Source: Fictibacillus gelatini DSM 15865
Lineage (GTDB): Bacteria > Bacillota > Bacilli > Bacillales > Fictibacillaceae
DNA length: 57,160 nt
Reading direction: 5' to 3'
Assembly (NCBI RefSeq): GCF_000430745.1
Contig: NZ_AUMP01000030.1
Coordinates: 1 to 57,160 of the forward strand
Positions 49,550 to 57,160 of the stretch are shown here, piece by piece (within the stretch, counting starts at the first letter, position 1; each line of letters starts with the position of its first letter). The notes below the pieces were generated by a model. The model made no database searches, had not been told where the DNA came from, and worked only from the letters and a program-made list of their open reading frames with translations. Position numbers and translations under genes: made by a program.

Positions 49550-49612
49550 TTGACTGCTTTTGGAAATATTGTTATGATAAAAACATTAAAGCACTTGTCG
49601 AATTCCGACGAT
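49550..49612 (+). promoter_or_regulatory. abrB promoter with downstream Spo0A boxes
   Basis: Plus strand TTGACT (49550-49555), 17-bp spacer, TATGAT (49573-49578). About 18 bp downstream of the -10 lie TGTCGAA (49596-49602) and CGACGAT (49606-49612), two 0A boxes in the same layout as B. subtilis abrB (TGTCGAA TAA TGACGAA), where Spo0A represses by blocking promoter opening. Confidence 0.88.
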
Positions 49613-49664
49613 TTTATACTTTAGAGATAAAAATTTTTTAATTCACTTAGGAGGAGAATAAATT

Positions 49665-49952
49665 ATGAAATCTACTGGTATTGTTCGTAAAGTTGATGAA
49701 TTAGGACGTGTCGTTATTCCGATCGAATTGCGCCGAACTCTTGGTATTGCAGAAAAAGACGCATTGGAAATTTACGTTGATGATGACCGCATTATCCTTA
49801 AAAAGTATAAACCAAACATGACTTGTGCTGTTACTGGGGAAGTATCCGACGATAACTATACAATTGCAGGCGGAAAAATCATTCTTAGCCCTGAAGGCGC
49901 TCGCGAAGTAATGAATGAACTTCAAAAATACCTTCAAACGGCTAATAAATAA
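49665..49952 (+). CDS. abrB: Transition-state regulator AbrB
   Basis: Represses stationary-phase genes (spo0H, biofilm, competence, toxins) during growth. The 95-residue protein has the swapped-hairpin DNA-binding domain (1-53: STGIVRKVDELGRVVIPIELRR) and the multimerisation domain (about 54-95) with CAVTGEV (Cys near 54). The only plus-strand protein gene in the window, opposite metG and rsmI, as in B. subtilis. GGAGGAG precedes the ATG. Its promoter has 0A boxes. It is likely to control spoVG and perhaps itself. Confidence 0.98.
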   Translation: MKSTGIVRKVDELGRVVIPIELRRTLGIAEKDALEIYVDDDRIILKKYKPNMTCAVTGEVSDDNYTIAGGKIILSPEGAREVMNELQKYLQTANK

Positions 49953-49960
49953 TAGCCAAA

Positions 49961-49985
49961 AACGAAGTGGATGAACCACTTCGTT
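49961..49985. terminator. Bidirectional terminator between abrB and rsmI
   Basis: AACGAAGTGG pairs perfectly with CCACTTCGTT; TTTTTTT follows on the plus strand (abrB) and TTTTTGG on the minus strand (rsmI). It lies between the two convergent stop codons. Confidence 0.92.
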
Positions 49986-49989
49986 TTTT

Positions 49990-50871
49990 TTATTTTTCTT
50001 CAATATGAAAAGTGTTGTAAACTTCACGTTTTGGTAATTGACGGTCGTTTGCCACTTGTTTGATTGCTTCCTTGCTTGTTAAGCCCTTTTCTTTCATATA
50101 ATGTTCGACATGTTCCACAATCGATAAATGCCTCCACCATTCTTCTTCTTGCCAGCTGGCAGCGTCCTTATTTCCTTCTACGATAAGGCAAAATTCGCCT
50201 CGCACTTCCGAATCTTTGCACCACGATAAAGCTTCACTCAACGTTCCACGAATTATTTCTTCATACTTCTTCGTCAATTCTCGCGCAATGCAAACGTGTC
50301 GATCACCTAAGTGGTCATGCATGAATTGAAGGGTTTCTTTCAACCGATGCGGCGCTTCATAAAAAATAAGCGTAAAGGGGAGATTGGCCAAATGGGTAAG
50401 CTGTTCCTTTTTTTCCTTTTTTCCTCTTGGCAGAAAGCCGTAAAAGTAAAAACTATCGTTCGGAAGTCCAGAAGCGACAAGGGCAGGCAAAGCAGCATTG
50501 GCTCCCGGAAGGGGAACGACGGGAATTTTTTCAGCAACACACTGTACCACTAGCTCATACCCTGGATCGGAAATGGCCGGCATCCCTGCATCAGAAACAA
50601 GGGCAATGTTTTTCCCTTCATTTAACGCTTGAATGATTTTATTTCCGCTTGTTGTTTTATTATGATCATGATAGCTGACTAACGGTGTATGGATATCAAA
50701 ATGATTTAACAATTTTTTCGTTTGCCGTGTATCTTCCGCCGCAATTTTGTCTACTTCTTTCAACGTTCGGACGGCCCGAAATGTCATATCTTCTAAATTG
50801 CCGATCGGTGTTGGGACAAGATAGAGTACCCCGGATGGATGATCAGACTCATAGCTTTTTTGTTGCCACAT
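49990..50871 (-). CDS. rsmI: 16S rRNA (cytidine-2'-O)-methyltransferase RsmI
   Basis: SAM-dependent methyltransferase for C1402 of 16S rRNA. 293 residues from the ATG at 50871; a GTG three codons upstream is possible. The tetrapyrrole-methylase fold has LYLVPTPIGNLEDMTFRAV (about 15-33), IAAEDTRQTKKLL (about 44), ALVSDAGMPAISDPG (about 90) and PLPGANAALPALVASG (about 115-130). Starts within the end of the GIY-YIG gene. Confidence 0.95.
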   Translation of the reverse strand: MWQQKSYESDHPSGVLYLVPTPIGNLEDMTFRAVRTLKEVDKIAAEDTRQTKKLLNHFDIHTPLVSYHDHNKTTSGNKIIQALNEGKNIALVSDAGMPAISDPGYELVVQCVAEKIPVVPLPGANAALPALVASGLPNDSFYFYGFLPRGKKEKKEQLTHLANLPFTLIFYEAPHRLKETLQFMHDHLGDRHVCIARELTKKYEEIIRGTLSEALSWCKDSEVRGEFCLIVEGNKDAASWQEEEWWRHLSIVEHVEHYMKEKGLTSKEAIKQVANDRQLPKREVYNTFHIEEK

Positions 50872-51130
50872 ACGTGCCACTTCCTTCTTGAATTAACAAC
50901 TCTTTTTGTTCTCTAGAAAATCGCTTAATTTGATATTCCGCACTCATTGCTTCTTCTTTTGTTGGAAATCGCTTTTGAAAAACAAGTTTGACCGGCGTTC
51001 TCCCTCTTGTATATTTTGCCCCTTTTCCCGCTTGATGCATCATCACCCGTTTTTCGACATTATTTGTATAACCCGTGTAATACGTGCCATCTTTACATTG
51101 GAGAATATAAACAAAATGGTTACTGTCCAT
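50849..51130 (-). CDS. yazA: GIY-YIG domain protein YazA
   Basis: A 93-residue minimal GIY-YIG nuclease-fold protein: [17 protein letters not shown] (6-22, giving the YIL/YTGYT variant of the motif), the arginine in [20 protein letters not shown] (about 27-46), and the glutamate in [11 protein letters not shown] (about 60). UPF0213 family. The function is unknown; DNA repair or nuclease activity is inference. It overlaps trmN6 by 11 bp and rsmI by 23 bp. Confidence 0.92.
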   Translation of the reverse strand: MDSNHFVYILQCKDGTYYTGYTNNVEKRVMMHQAGKGAKYTRGRTPVKLVFQKRFPTKEEAMSAEYQIKRFSREQKELLIQEGSGTYVATKKL

Positions 51131-51863
51131 AAAAAACCTTCTTCAGTTCAGATGTATATTCGCCATTTTCTTTATAAACGGTGAGTGGCGGCAGTAAGTG
51201 CAAATCAGGTTTTCCATCCTTCATCCCTTCCACTAAGAGCATATTGGCTTCCTCGCCTGACTTCGGATAAACCAGTTGAAGTCTTTTCGGCTCGATTCGG
51301 TATTTCCTCATAAGTGCGAGAATATCCATTAAACGATTGGGGCGGTGGACGAAGGCAGCTTTTCCTCCTTGCTTTAACAATTGACTGCTTACGGAAATAA
51401 CGTCTTCAAGCGTACAATAAATTTCGTGGCGGGCGATGGCCAGATGTTCATTTTCATTATAATCCCTTTTATTGACCGCCCGAAAATAAGGAGGGTTACA
51501 TGTTACCGTATCAAATCTCCCGTGACCGAGAAGCTCTGGCATATCAATAATATTGCCGTTTACCACTTTCATTTGTTCCTCTAATCCGTTAAGGGCAACG
51601 CTCCTTTGGGCCATATCGCTTAGACGCTTTTGAATTTCCACCATGGTAACGTGCGCTTTTGAGCGCTGGCTTAATAATAATCCAACCGCTCCGTTTCCTG
51701 CACATAAATCGATAATGTTCCCTTTTTGGATCGGGACATAAGCAAACCGGCTTAACAAAACGGCATCAAGCGAAAAGGAAAAAACAGACGGGCTTTGGAT
51801 GATTTTTAACTGTGGATCGACTAAGTAATCTAGACGCTCATCATCTTTTAACTCAATTTCCAT
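51120..51863 (-). CDS. trmN6: tRNA (adenine37-N6)-methyltransferase-like protein YabB/TrmN6
   Basis: SAM-dependent methyltransferase of the TrmN6 family, which modifies A37 of tRNA-Val in enterobacteria; the B. subtilis homologue YabB has been less studied. 247 residues from the ATG at 51863 (a TTG at 51875 also in frame). The SAM motif is [18 protein letters not shown] (about 47-64) and the catalytic motif VTCNPPYF (about 125-132). Coupled to yazA and rsmI in one unit that begins after a terminator. Confidence 0.88.
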   Translation of the reverse strand: MEIELKDDERLDYLVDPQLKIIQSPSVFSFSLDAVLLSRFAYVPIQKGNIIDLCAGNGAVGLLLSQRSKAHVTMVEIQKRLSDMAQRSVALNGLEEQMKVVNGNIIDMPELLGHGRFDTVTCNPPYFRAVNKRDYNENEHLAIARHEIYCTLEDVISVSSQLLKQGGKAAFVHRPNRLMDILALMRKYRIEPKRLQLVYPKSGEEANMLLVEGMKDGKPDLHLLPPLTVYKENGEYTSELKKVFYGQ

Positions 51864-51892
51864 TTCAACACCCAATTCTTTAAAATAAAAGC

Positions 51893-51916
51893 CTTTCCAA
51901 CAAAATTCTTGGAAAG
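51893..51916 (-). terminator. Terminator after yabA
   Basis: CTTTCCAA pairs perfectly with TTGGAAAG and is followed by GCTTTTATTTT on the minus strand. It separates yabA from the trmN6-yazA-rsmI unit. Confidence 0.8.
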
Positions 51917-51920
51917 ACTC

Positions 51921-52271
51921 CTACCTTTTATTTAAAAACTCTACACAAAGCATACAATCCCCTTCGGTTCGCACACTTCCGTAAAAAATGTTGCAAATAT
52001 GAAACCCTTCCTGGTAAAGACGGGCAAGATTATCGTATCCTTCTCCGATATCCGCCCCTTCTTTCTCTTTTGTCGGCTTTTGTTCATCGGTATGCGCAGG
52101 CTTATCCTCTTTCTTTAAAGCCTTCCTTAAATTATAATTTTCCATTTTTAAATGGTAGTTTTCTTCAAGTAATGCAGCCAGGTGTGATTTCAAAGACCCG
52201 AGTTGCTCGGTTAACTCGGCTAGTTGTTGTTCCATATGGGTCACCTGGGAAAAAATTTGATCTTTCTCCAC
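51921..52271 (-). CDS. yabA: DNA replication initiation control protein YabA
   Basis: Binds DnaA and DnaN and limits over-initiation. The 116-residue protein has an N-terminal coiled coil (about 1-52: [25 protein letters not shown]) for tetramerisation, a charged linker, and a C-terminal zinc site with His and three Cys (HICNIFYG and CMLC, about 91-111). Starts 15 bp after ricT. Confidence 0.95.
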   Translation of the reverse strand: MEKDQIFSQVTHMEQQLAELTEQLGSLKSHLAALLEENYHLKMENYNLRKALKKEDKPAHTDEQKPTKEKEGADIGEGYDNLARLYQEGFHICNIFYGSVRTEGDCMLCVEFLNKR

Positions 52272-52286
52272 GTGCCATCCACCTCA

Positions 52287-53114
52287 TTATTCTGTAGCTT
52301 GTGTATATAATTCATCCATATTTACAAGCTCATCCAGTGTGTATTCTGTTATTTTCTCCAGTTCCGTTAACTCAACTTGAACAAGCTTCTCAAGCATATT
52401 CAACCCCACAACACGACCTTTTCCATGAGGTGTGGCGATTGCTTCGCCAATGTCAGGTAGTTCTTTTTTGACAGTCTCGTAATAATCATTTTCATATTTT
52501 AAACAACACATTAAACGGCCGCATAAACCGGAAATTTTGGCCGGGTTTAATGATAAATTTTGATCTTTTGCCATTTTAATCGAAACCGGCTCAAAATCTC
52601 CTAAAAACGTGGAGCAGCAAAGCATCCTCCCACATGGGCCAATTCCGCCAAGCATCTTCGCTTCATCCCGAACTCCAATTTGCCTGAGTTCAATACGTGT
52701 TCGAAAGATGGAAGCAAGATCTTTCACGAGTTCGCGAAAGTCGATTCTTCCATCGGCCGTGAAATAAAAAATAACTTTATTTCGATCAAACGTATATTCC
52801 ACATCGACCAATTTCATTTCAAGCTTGTGTTCTTCGATTTTCGCCGTACATAATTCAAACGCGTGCTCTGCAGCTGCTTTATTTTCCTCTACAGTTAGCA
52901 TGTCCTTTTGATTGGCATTGCGCACGACTTTTTTTAAAGGGAGAACAACATCCTGCTCCTCTACTTGCTTTTTTGCAATGACAACTTTTCCGTATTCAAT
53001 TCCTCTTGCTGTTTCAACAATGACAAAGGTGTCTTTTTCTATTTCGAGATCCCCGGGATCGAAATAATATATTTTACCCGCTTTCTTAAAGCGGACACCG
53101 ACTACTTCATACAC
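52287..53114 (-). CDS. ricT: RicT (YaaT), Fe-S protein of the RicAFT complex
   Basis: Member of the RicA-RicF-RicT complex that binds Fe-S clusters and directs RNase Y processing; also promotes Spo0F phosphorelay activity, sporulation and competence in B. subtilis. 275 residues, GTG start with GGAGGG about 10 bp upstream. PSP1 domain with RQIGVRDEAKMLGGIGPCGR (about 145) and clustered cysteines GPCGRMLCC and GLCGRLMCC (about 163-200), which are the probable cluster ligands. 6 bp after holB. Confidence 0.95.
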   Translation of the reverse strand: MYEVVGVRFKKAGKIYYFDPGDLEIEKDTFVIVETARGIEYGKVVIAKKQVEEQDVVLPLKKVVRNANQKDMLTVEENKAAAEHAFELCTAKIEEHKLEMKLVDVEYTFDRNKVIFYFTADGRIDFRELVKDLASIFRTRIELRQIGVRDEAKMLGGIGPCGRMLCCSTFLGDFEPVSIKMAKDQNLSLNPAKISGLCGRLMCCLKYENDYYETVKKELPDIGEAIATPHGKGRVVGLNMLEKLVQVELTELEKITEYTLDELVNMDELYTQATE

Positions 53115-53120
53115 AGACTT

Positions 53121-54107
53121 TTATCCCTCCCGTAATCGTAGCACTAACTGTTCCATTAAAGCCTGGGGGTTCACATTTGCCCCTAGACGCTGCTTGGCAG
53201 TCAAAATTGCGAGCATCTTCTCACTAAGGCGTTTCTGTGAATTTTGTAGCGCCTGTTCCTTTAACCGATCCTCCTGATCAATGAAAATAAGTTTGTCCGG
53301 CTCTGAAAGCTGTATAAATAAAAGATCTTTATACCAGATCAATAATAGGCTTAAAAAGATGTCGAGCTGATTTTTTTCCTTAAAAAGAGACAACCAATTT
53401 TCCTGTAGTGTGACAAGAACATGGTTAGGACGGTTTCTCAGCCCTTCAGTCAATTGTATCACTTTGTCACGAGCTTGTGCAAACCACTCTTCACGGCAAA
53501 TTTCGTGCGCTTTCGACTTATCATTTGTTAGCGCAGCTGTTATTTTCGCCAGTGGAAGAGAGATGCCTTCTTCTGTTAATGCTTCCACTAATAGATCAGG
53601 TGGCAGTGGAGAAAAGGACAGTACCTGGGAACGGGAAAGAATCGTGTCAAGCAATCGGTGCACTTGTTCGGTTAAAATACAGGCAATGGTTGGCGATGTA
53701 GGTTCCTCAAGAAATTTCAACAGGCTGTTTGCCGCCTGGACGGTCATTTTATCAGCATGTTCAACGATATAGACTTTTTTCTCTGACTCCATACCGTGAT
53801 AGGAGAATTCTTTTTGCAACCCGCGAATTTGGTCGATTTTAATCGACTGACCTTCCGGCGAGACGATATGGACATCCGGATGGTTTCCAGAATCGATCCT
53901 TTTGCAGTCAGAACACTCGCCGCAGGGAGAAACCCCATTTTTTTCACGACATAAAAATGCCCGCGCAAGCATTAAAGCCGTTTCCATTTTTCCCGTGCCA
54001 TTGCCCCCTTCAAATACATAAGCATGAGCCAGGCGATTTTTTTTAAGGCTATTGGTTAATGTTTTAACGACTCTCGGTTGTTTTTTACGCAATTCTTCCC
54101 AGCCCAT
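53121..54107 (-). CDS. holB: DNA polymerase III subunit delta prime
   Basis: Clamp-loader subunit that pairs with the tau/delta subunits to load DnaN. The 328-residue AAA+ protein has a P-loop like GGNGTGKMETA (about 34-44), a four-cysteine zinc site (CREKNGVSPCGECSDC, about 53-68), Walker B region VYIVEHADK (about 108-116), and sensor 1 (ILSRSQ, about 163). The AAA+ lid and C-terminal collar domain follow. The KME in the P-loop is atypical. Upstream in B. subtilis would be yaaR, which is absent here. Confidence 0.94.
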   Translation of the reverse strand: MGWEELRKKQPRVVKTLTNSLKKNRLAHAYVFEGGNGTGKMETALMLARAFLCREKNGVSPCGECSDCKRIDSGNHPDVHIVSPEGQSIKIDQIRGLQKEFSYHGMESEKKVYIVEHADKMTVQAANSLLKFLEEPTSPTIACILTEQVHRLLDTILSRSQVLSFSPLPPDLLVEALTEEGISLPLAKITAALTNDKSKAHEICREEWFAQARDKVIQLTEGLRNRPNHVLVTLQENWLSLFKEKNQLDIFLSLLLIWYKDLLFIQLSEPDKLIFIDQEDRLKEQALQNSQKRLSEKMLAILTAKQRLGANVNPQALMEQLVLRLREG

Positions 54108-54150
54108 GATTTCCCTCCTTCTCTTAAAAAGTGCTTTACGTTTATCAAAA

Positions 54151-55139
<989 letters not shown>

Positions 55140-55158
55140 GTCGCAATCTTCCTTACTT

Positions 55159-56562
55159 TTAAATATAAACTTTTAATTGACCATGATGACAGCCTTGAAA
55201 ACGGGCCCCCATTTTAAGCAAGTGATGATACGTATCAATCATCTCTTTCGTAATTCGTTCCCCTTTAACAATCAATGGAACTCCTGGCGGATAAGGGATA
55301 ACGGACTCAGCCGCTATATCCCCTTTTGCCTCGGCTATCGGGCGGTCAACTGATTTTCTGCTTAACATCTCTTGATAAGACAGCTCTAACATGCTGATCG
55401 TTTCGCTCGAATTTGTCTTCAAGCAATCGATTTCTATTACTCGTTCATTCGCTAAAATACTCTTTATCGTTTGAAGAAGCACATCCATTTGGCTAATTTC
55501 CCCGAGCGGCATAACAAAAAGAACATTGTACGGATCAGCAAGCTCGGTAAAAATGCCAGACGCCTCCAGTCTTTCTTGCAGCTGGTAGCCCGAGAGGCAG
55601 CATCGGCTTTGTACCGTAATTTTTAACGGATCCATTTGGCAATTGCAAGAAGCCCCTACCACTTTAATCTGAGGAAAATCATTTAACCCCTGACGAAAAC
55701 TCGAAATTTGCGATAAAATCCTCGAAATCCGCTGTTCCGTTAAACTTTCTAAATAGGCCCTTGCCAGATCAAGGGAAGCCATAATAGGATAAGAAGGCGA
55801 ACTCGATTGAACGGCCTGTAAATAATATTTGATTTTCTCCTCATCTATAATGGAGCTGTTGCTATGTAGGTAAGACCCCATCGTCATCGCGGGCAACGTT
55901 TTATGTGCCGATTGTACAACAAGATCAGCGCCATAAGACAAAGCCGATGTTGGAAACCGATCATCAATGCCAAAATGGGCTCCGTGTGCTTCATCCACTA
56001 AAACAGGCAGTCCTTTCAAATGCATGAATTGGACAATCTGTGATAAGTCCATTGACATTCCATAATAGTTGGGATTAGTTAAAACAAGCCCTTTTACTTC
56101 TGGATATTGTTGAAACGCTTTTTCTACAGTGGATAATGTAACACCCGTTGCAAATTTGCCGATAGGATCAATTTGAGGAGTGATAAACACAGGGCGCAAT
56201 TTCGCTAAATGAAGGCCGTTAATAATCGACTTATGGCAGTTGCGCTGCACAAGCACGGCGTCGCCTTCTTGAAAGGCGGATAACAACATGACGAGATTCC
56301 CTGCTGTACTCCCACCGACTAAAAAATAACTATGATTGGCCCCATAGAATAAAGCCGTTAATCGTTGTGCCTCATCGATGATACCTGTAGCTTCATGCAA
56401 ATCATCAAGCCCTGTCAGCTCTGTAAGGTCAAGCGGCAAAATAGATGAAAAATGTTGACCAATCCCGATTTTTCCATTTTTATGACCGGGGACATGAAAA
56501 GACCAGCGCGATTTTTCGCTATGCCGGACCAATGCATCATAAATTGGTGTTTTACTAGACAT
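55159..56562 (-). CDS. Orn/Lys/Arg decarboxylase family protein (YaaO)
   Basis: A PLP-dependent decarboxylase of the ornithine/lysine/arginine class, 467 residues, B. subtilis YaaO type. N-terminal wing region FHVPGHKNGK (22-31), the substrate/PLP site segments VDEAHGAH (about 187-194) and SAHKTLPAMT (about 216-225, with the probable PLP lysine), and a C-terminal domain. Substrate (lysine, arginine or ornithine) cannot be read from sequence. In B. subtilis, xpaC and yaaN lie between csfB and yaaO; they are absent here. Confidence 0.88.
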   Translation of the reverse strand: MSSKTPIYDALVRHSEKSRWSFHVPGHKNGKIGIGQHFSSILPLDLTELTGLDDLHEATGIIDEAQRLTALFYGANHSYFLVGGSTAGNLVMLLSAFQEGDAVLVQRNCHKSIINGLHLAKLRPVFITPQIDPIGKFATGVTLSTVEKAFQQYPEVKGLVLTNPNYYGMSMDLSQIVQFMHLKGLPVLVDEAHGAHFGIDDRFPTSALSYGADLVVQSAHKTLPAMTMGSYLHSNSSIIDEEKIKYYLQAVQSSSPSYPIMASLDLARAYLESLTEQRISRILSQISSFRQGLNDFPQIKVVGASCNCQMDPLKITVQSRCCLSGYQLQERLEASGIFTELADPYNVLFVMPLGEISQMDVLLQTIKSILANERVIEIDCLKTNSSETISMLELSYQEMLSRKSVDRPIAEAKGDIAAESVIPYPPGVPLIVKGERITKEMIDTYHHLLKMGARFQGCHHGQLKVYI

Positions 56563-56612
56563 GGTTTAAAATCCTTTAATGTACTTTTATTTATTTTAAC
56601 ATAGAAAAAATA

Positions 56613-56638
56613 AAAAACAGGCATTCTCACCTGTTTTT
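56613..56638 (-). terminator. csfB terminator
   Basis: AAAAACAGG pairs with CCTGTTTTT around an 8-base loop with flanking T run, at the csfB stop. It separates csfB from yaaO. Confidence 0.85.
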
Positions 56639-56831
56639 ATAATGTAGAATTCACTAATTTTAATTTCCGTAATTGTTGGAGATAAAATTGATAATATGGA
56701 TCGTTTGGTTCTGCTGCAACAATTTTTTCTTCACATTCCTGACAAATAAATTGATGAAGAATATGAATGCCGTTTTCTTTTGTTTCTTCACATATTAAAC
56801 ACATTTCCCCTGATGTATGTGATGAACTCAT
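56637..56831 (-). CDS. csfB: Anti-sigma factor Gin/CsfB
   Basis: Inhibits SigG in the early forespore (and SigE) to keep compartment programmes separate. 64 residues from the ATG at 56831, chosen because GGAGGTGG lies 5 bp upstream (inside an in-frame upstream extension to 56846). Two zinc-finger pairs are visible: CLIC (11-14) and CQEC (30-33). The B. subtilis protein has the same length. The upstream SigF promoter (56852-56881) fits forespore expression. Confidence 0.95.
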   Translation of the reverse strand: MSSSHTSGEMCLICEETKENGIHILHQFICQECEEKIVAAEPNDPYYQFYLQQLRKLKLVNSTL

Positions 56832-56851
56832 TTCTTCCACCTCCATATTCC

Positions 56852-56881
56852 CATTCTTGCCGAATTTTATGCCTTCTATAC
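56852..56881 (-). promoter_or_regulatory. SigF promoter of csfB
   Basis: Minus strand GTATA (56877-56881), 15-bp spacer, GGCAAGAATG (56852-56861). This agrees with the SigF pattern GYWTA-N15-GGnnAnAnTW and with the SigF control known for B. subtilis csfB. Confidence 0.82.
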
Positions 56882-57013
56882 GTCCTTTTTTAAAAACATT
56901 TGCGTGTATTTAAAATGTATGTGTTTTTCCAATTTTTTGTGTCTGTCTTTCCGGAAATTAGAGGCGGGAAGTGAAAAGTGGGAAATGAGATGAACGACAT
57001 CATCTAATGACAA

Positions 57014-57041
57014 AAAAAGAGACGAATGATTTCGTCTCTTT
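57014..57041 (-). terminator. rRNA operon terminator after 5S
   Basis: AAAGAGACGAA pairs perfectly with TTCGTCTCTTT around a 6-base loop, then TTTTTT on the minus strand, right after the 5S 3' end. Confidence 0.95.
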
Positions 57042-57046
57042 GGTTA

Positions 57047-57160
57047 GCCTGGCAGCGTCCTACTCTCACAGGGGGAAGCCCCCAATTACCATCGGCGCTG
57101 AAGAGCTTAACTTCCGTGTTCGGTATGGGAACGGGTGTGACCTCTTCGCCATCGCCACCA
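57047..57160 (-). rRNA. rrf: 5S ribosomal RNA, nearly complete (runs off the window)
   Basis: The minus strand starts TGGTGGCGATGGCGAAGAGG and ends ...CTGCCAGGC. Conserved 5S stretches include CACACCCGTTCCCAT, CCGAACACGGAAGTTAAG and TGGGAGAGTAGG-like loop sequence. The mature molecule is about 116 nt, so only the first few bases lie beyond the window. It is the last gene of the upstream rRNA operon. Confidence 0.97.

Overview
The window is a stretch of chromosome from an endospore-forming member of the Bacillaceae. It lies between two ribosomal RNA operons that are both transcribed leftward: the 5S gene of one operon occupies the right edge (57047-57160) and the 5' end of the next 16S gene occupies the left edge (1-205). 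Every protein gene except abrB is on the minus strand, so transcription runs from right to left. The gene order closely follows the origin-proximal region of Bacillus subtilis (csfB to lysS), read in reverse. Sporulation genes (csfB, fin, spoVT, spoVG, spoIIE, yabP, yabQ, yabG, sspF) place the organism firmly among the spore formers. The genus cannot be fixed from the sequence alone.

Right to left, 56.8-50 kb holds csfB, a yaaO-type decarboxylase, tmk, darA, holB, ricT, yabA, trmN6, a GIY-YIG gene and rsmI. The oppositely oriented abrB follows, with a Spo0A-box promoter. Next, 49-39 kb holds metG, tatD, yabE, rnmV, ksgA, yabG, veg, sspF, ispE, purR, ridA and spoVG. Then 38.7-24.5 kb holds glmU, prs, ctc, pth, fin, mfd, spoVT, a MurJ-like flippase, mazG (yabN), an HU gene, rqcP, yabP, yabQ, divIC and yabR, followed by tRNA-Met and tRNA-Glu. 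After an accessory island, 20.0-0.8 kb holds spoIIE, yabS, yabT, tilS, hprT, ftsH, coaX, hslO, cysK, the pab/folate operon, yazB, dusB, a GreA/Rnk-like gene and lysS.

The one clearly accessory segment is about 20.2-24.0 kb, between tRNA-Glu and spoIIE. It encodes a Rap-family TPR regulator, a previously unlisted 49-codon Phr-type peptide gene that overlaps the rap stop, a small LXG partner protein, an LXG polymorphic toxin with a likely PD-(D/E)xK-type nuclease tip, and an unrecognised putative immunity protein. A terminator-like hairpin separates rap-phr from the toxin genes, so toxin expression may depend on read-through from the quorum-sensing module. This is the best candidate for an interesting system here.

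Other structure not explained by genes: a seven-unit tandem repeat with an exact 21-bp period upstream of the 16S promoters, bracketed by two identical 28-bp palindromic terminators; a 185-bp GC-rich MITE-like element with terminal inverted repeats between ridA and spoVG; a terminator-like hairpin in the metG leader; and several recognisable promoters: Spo0A-type for spoIIE and abrB, SigB for ctc, SigF for csfB, SigG for sspF, SigH for spoVG, PurBoxes at purR and tandem consensus promoters at veg.
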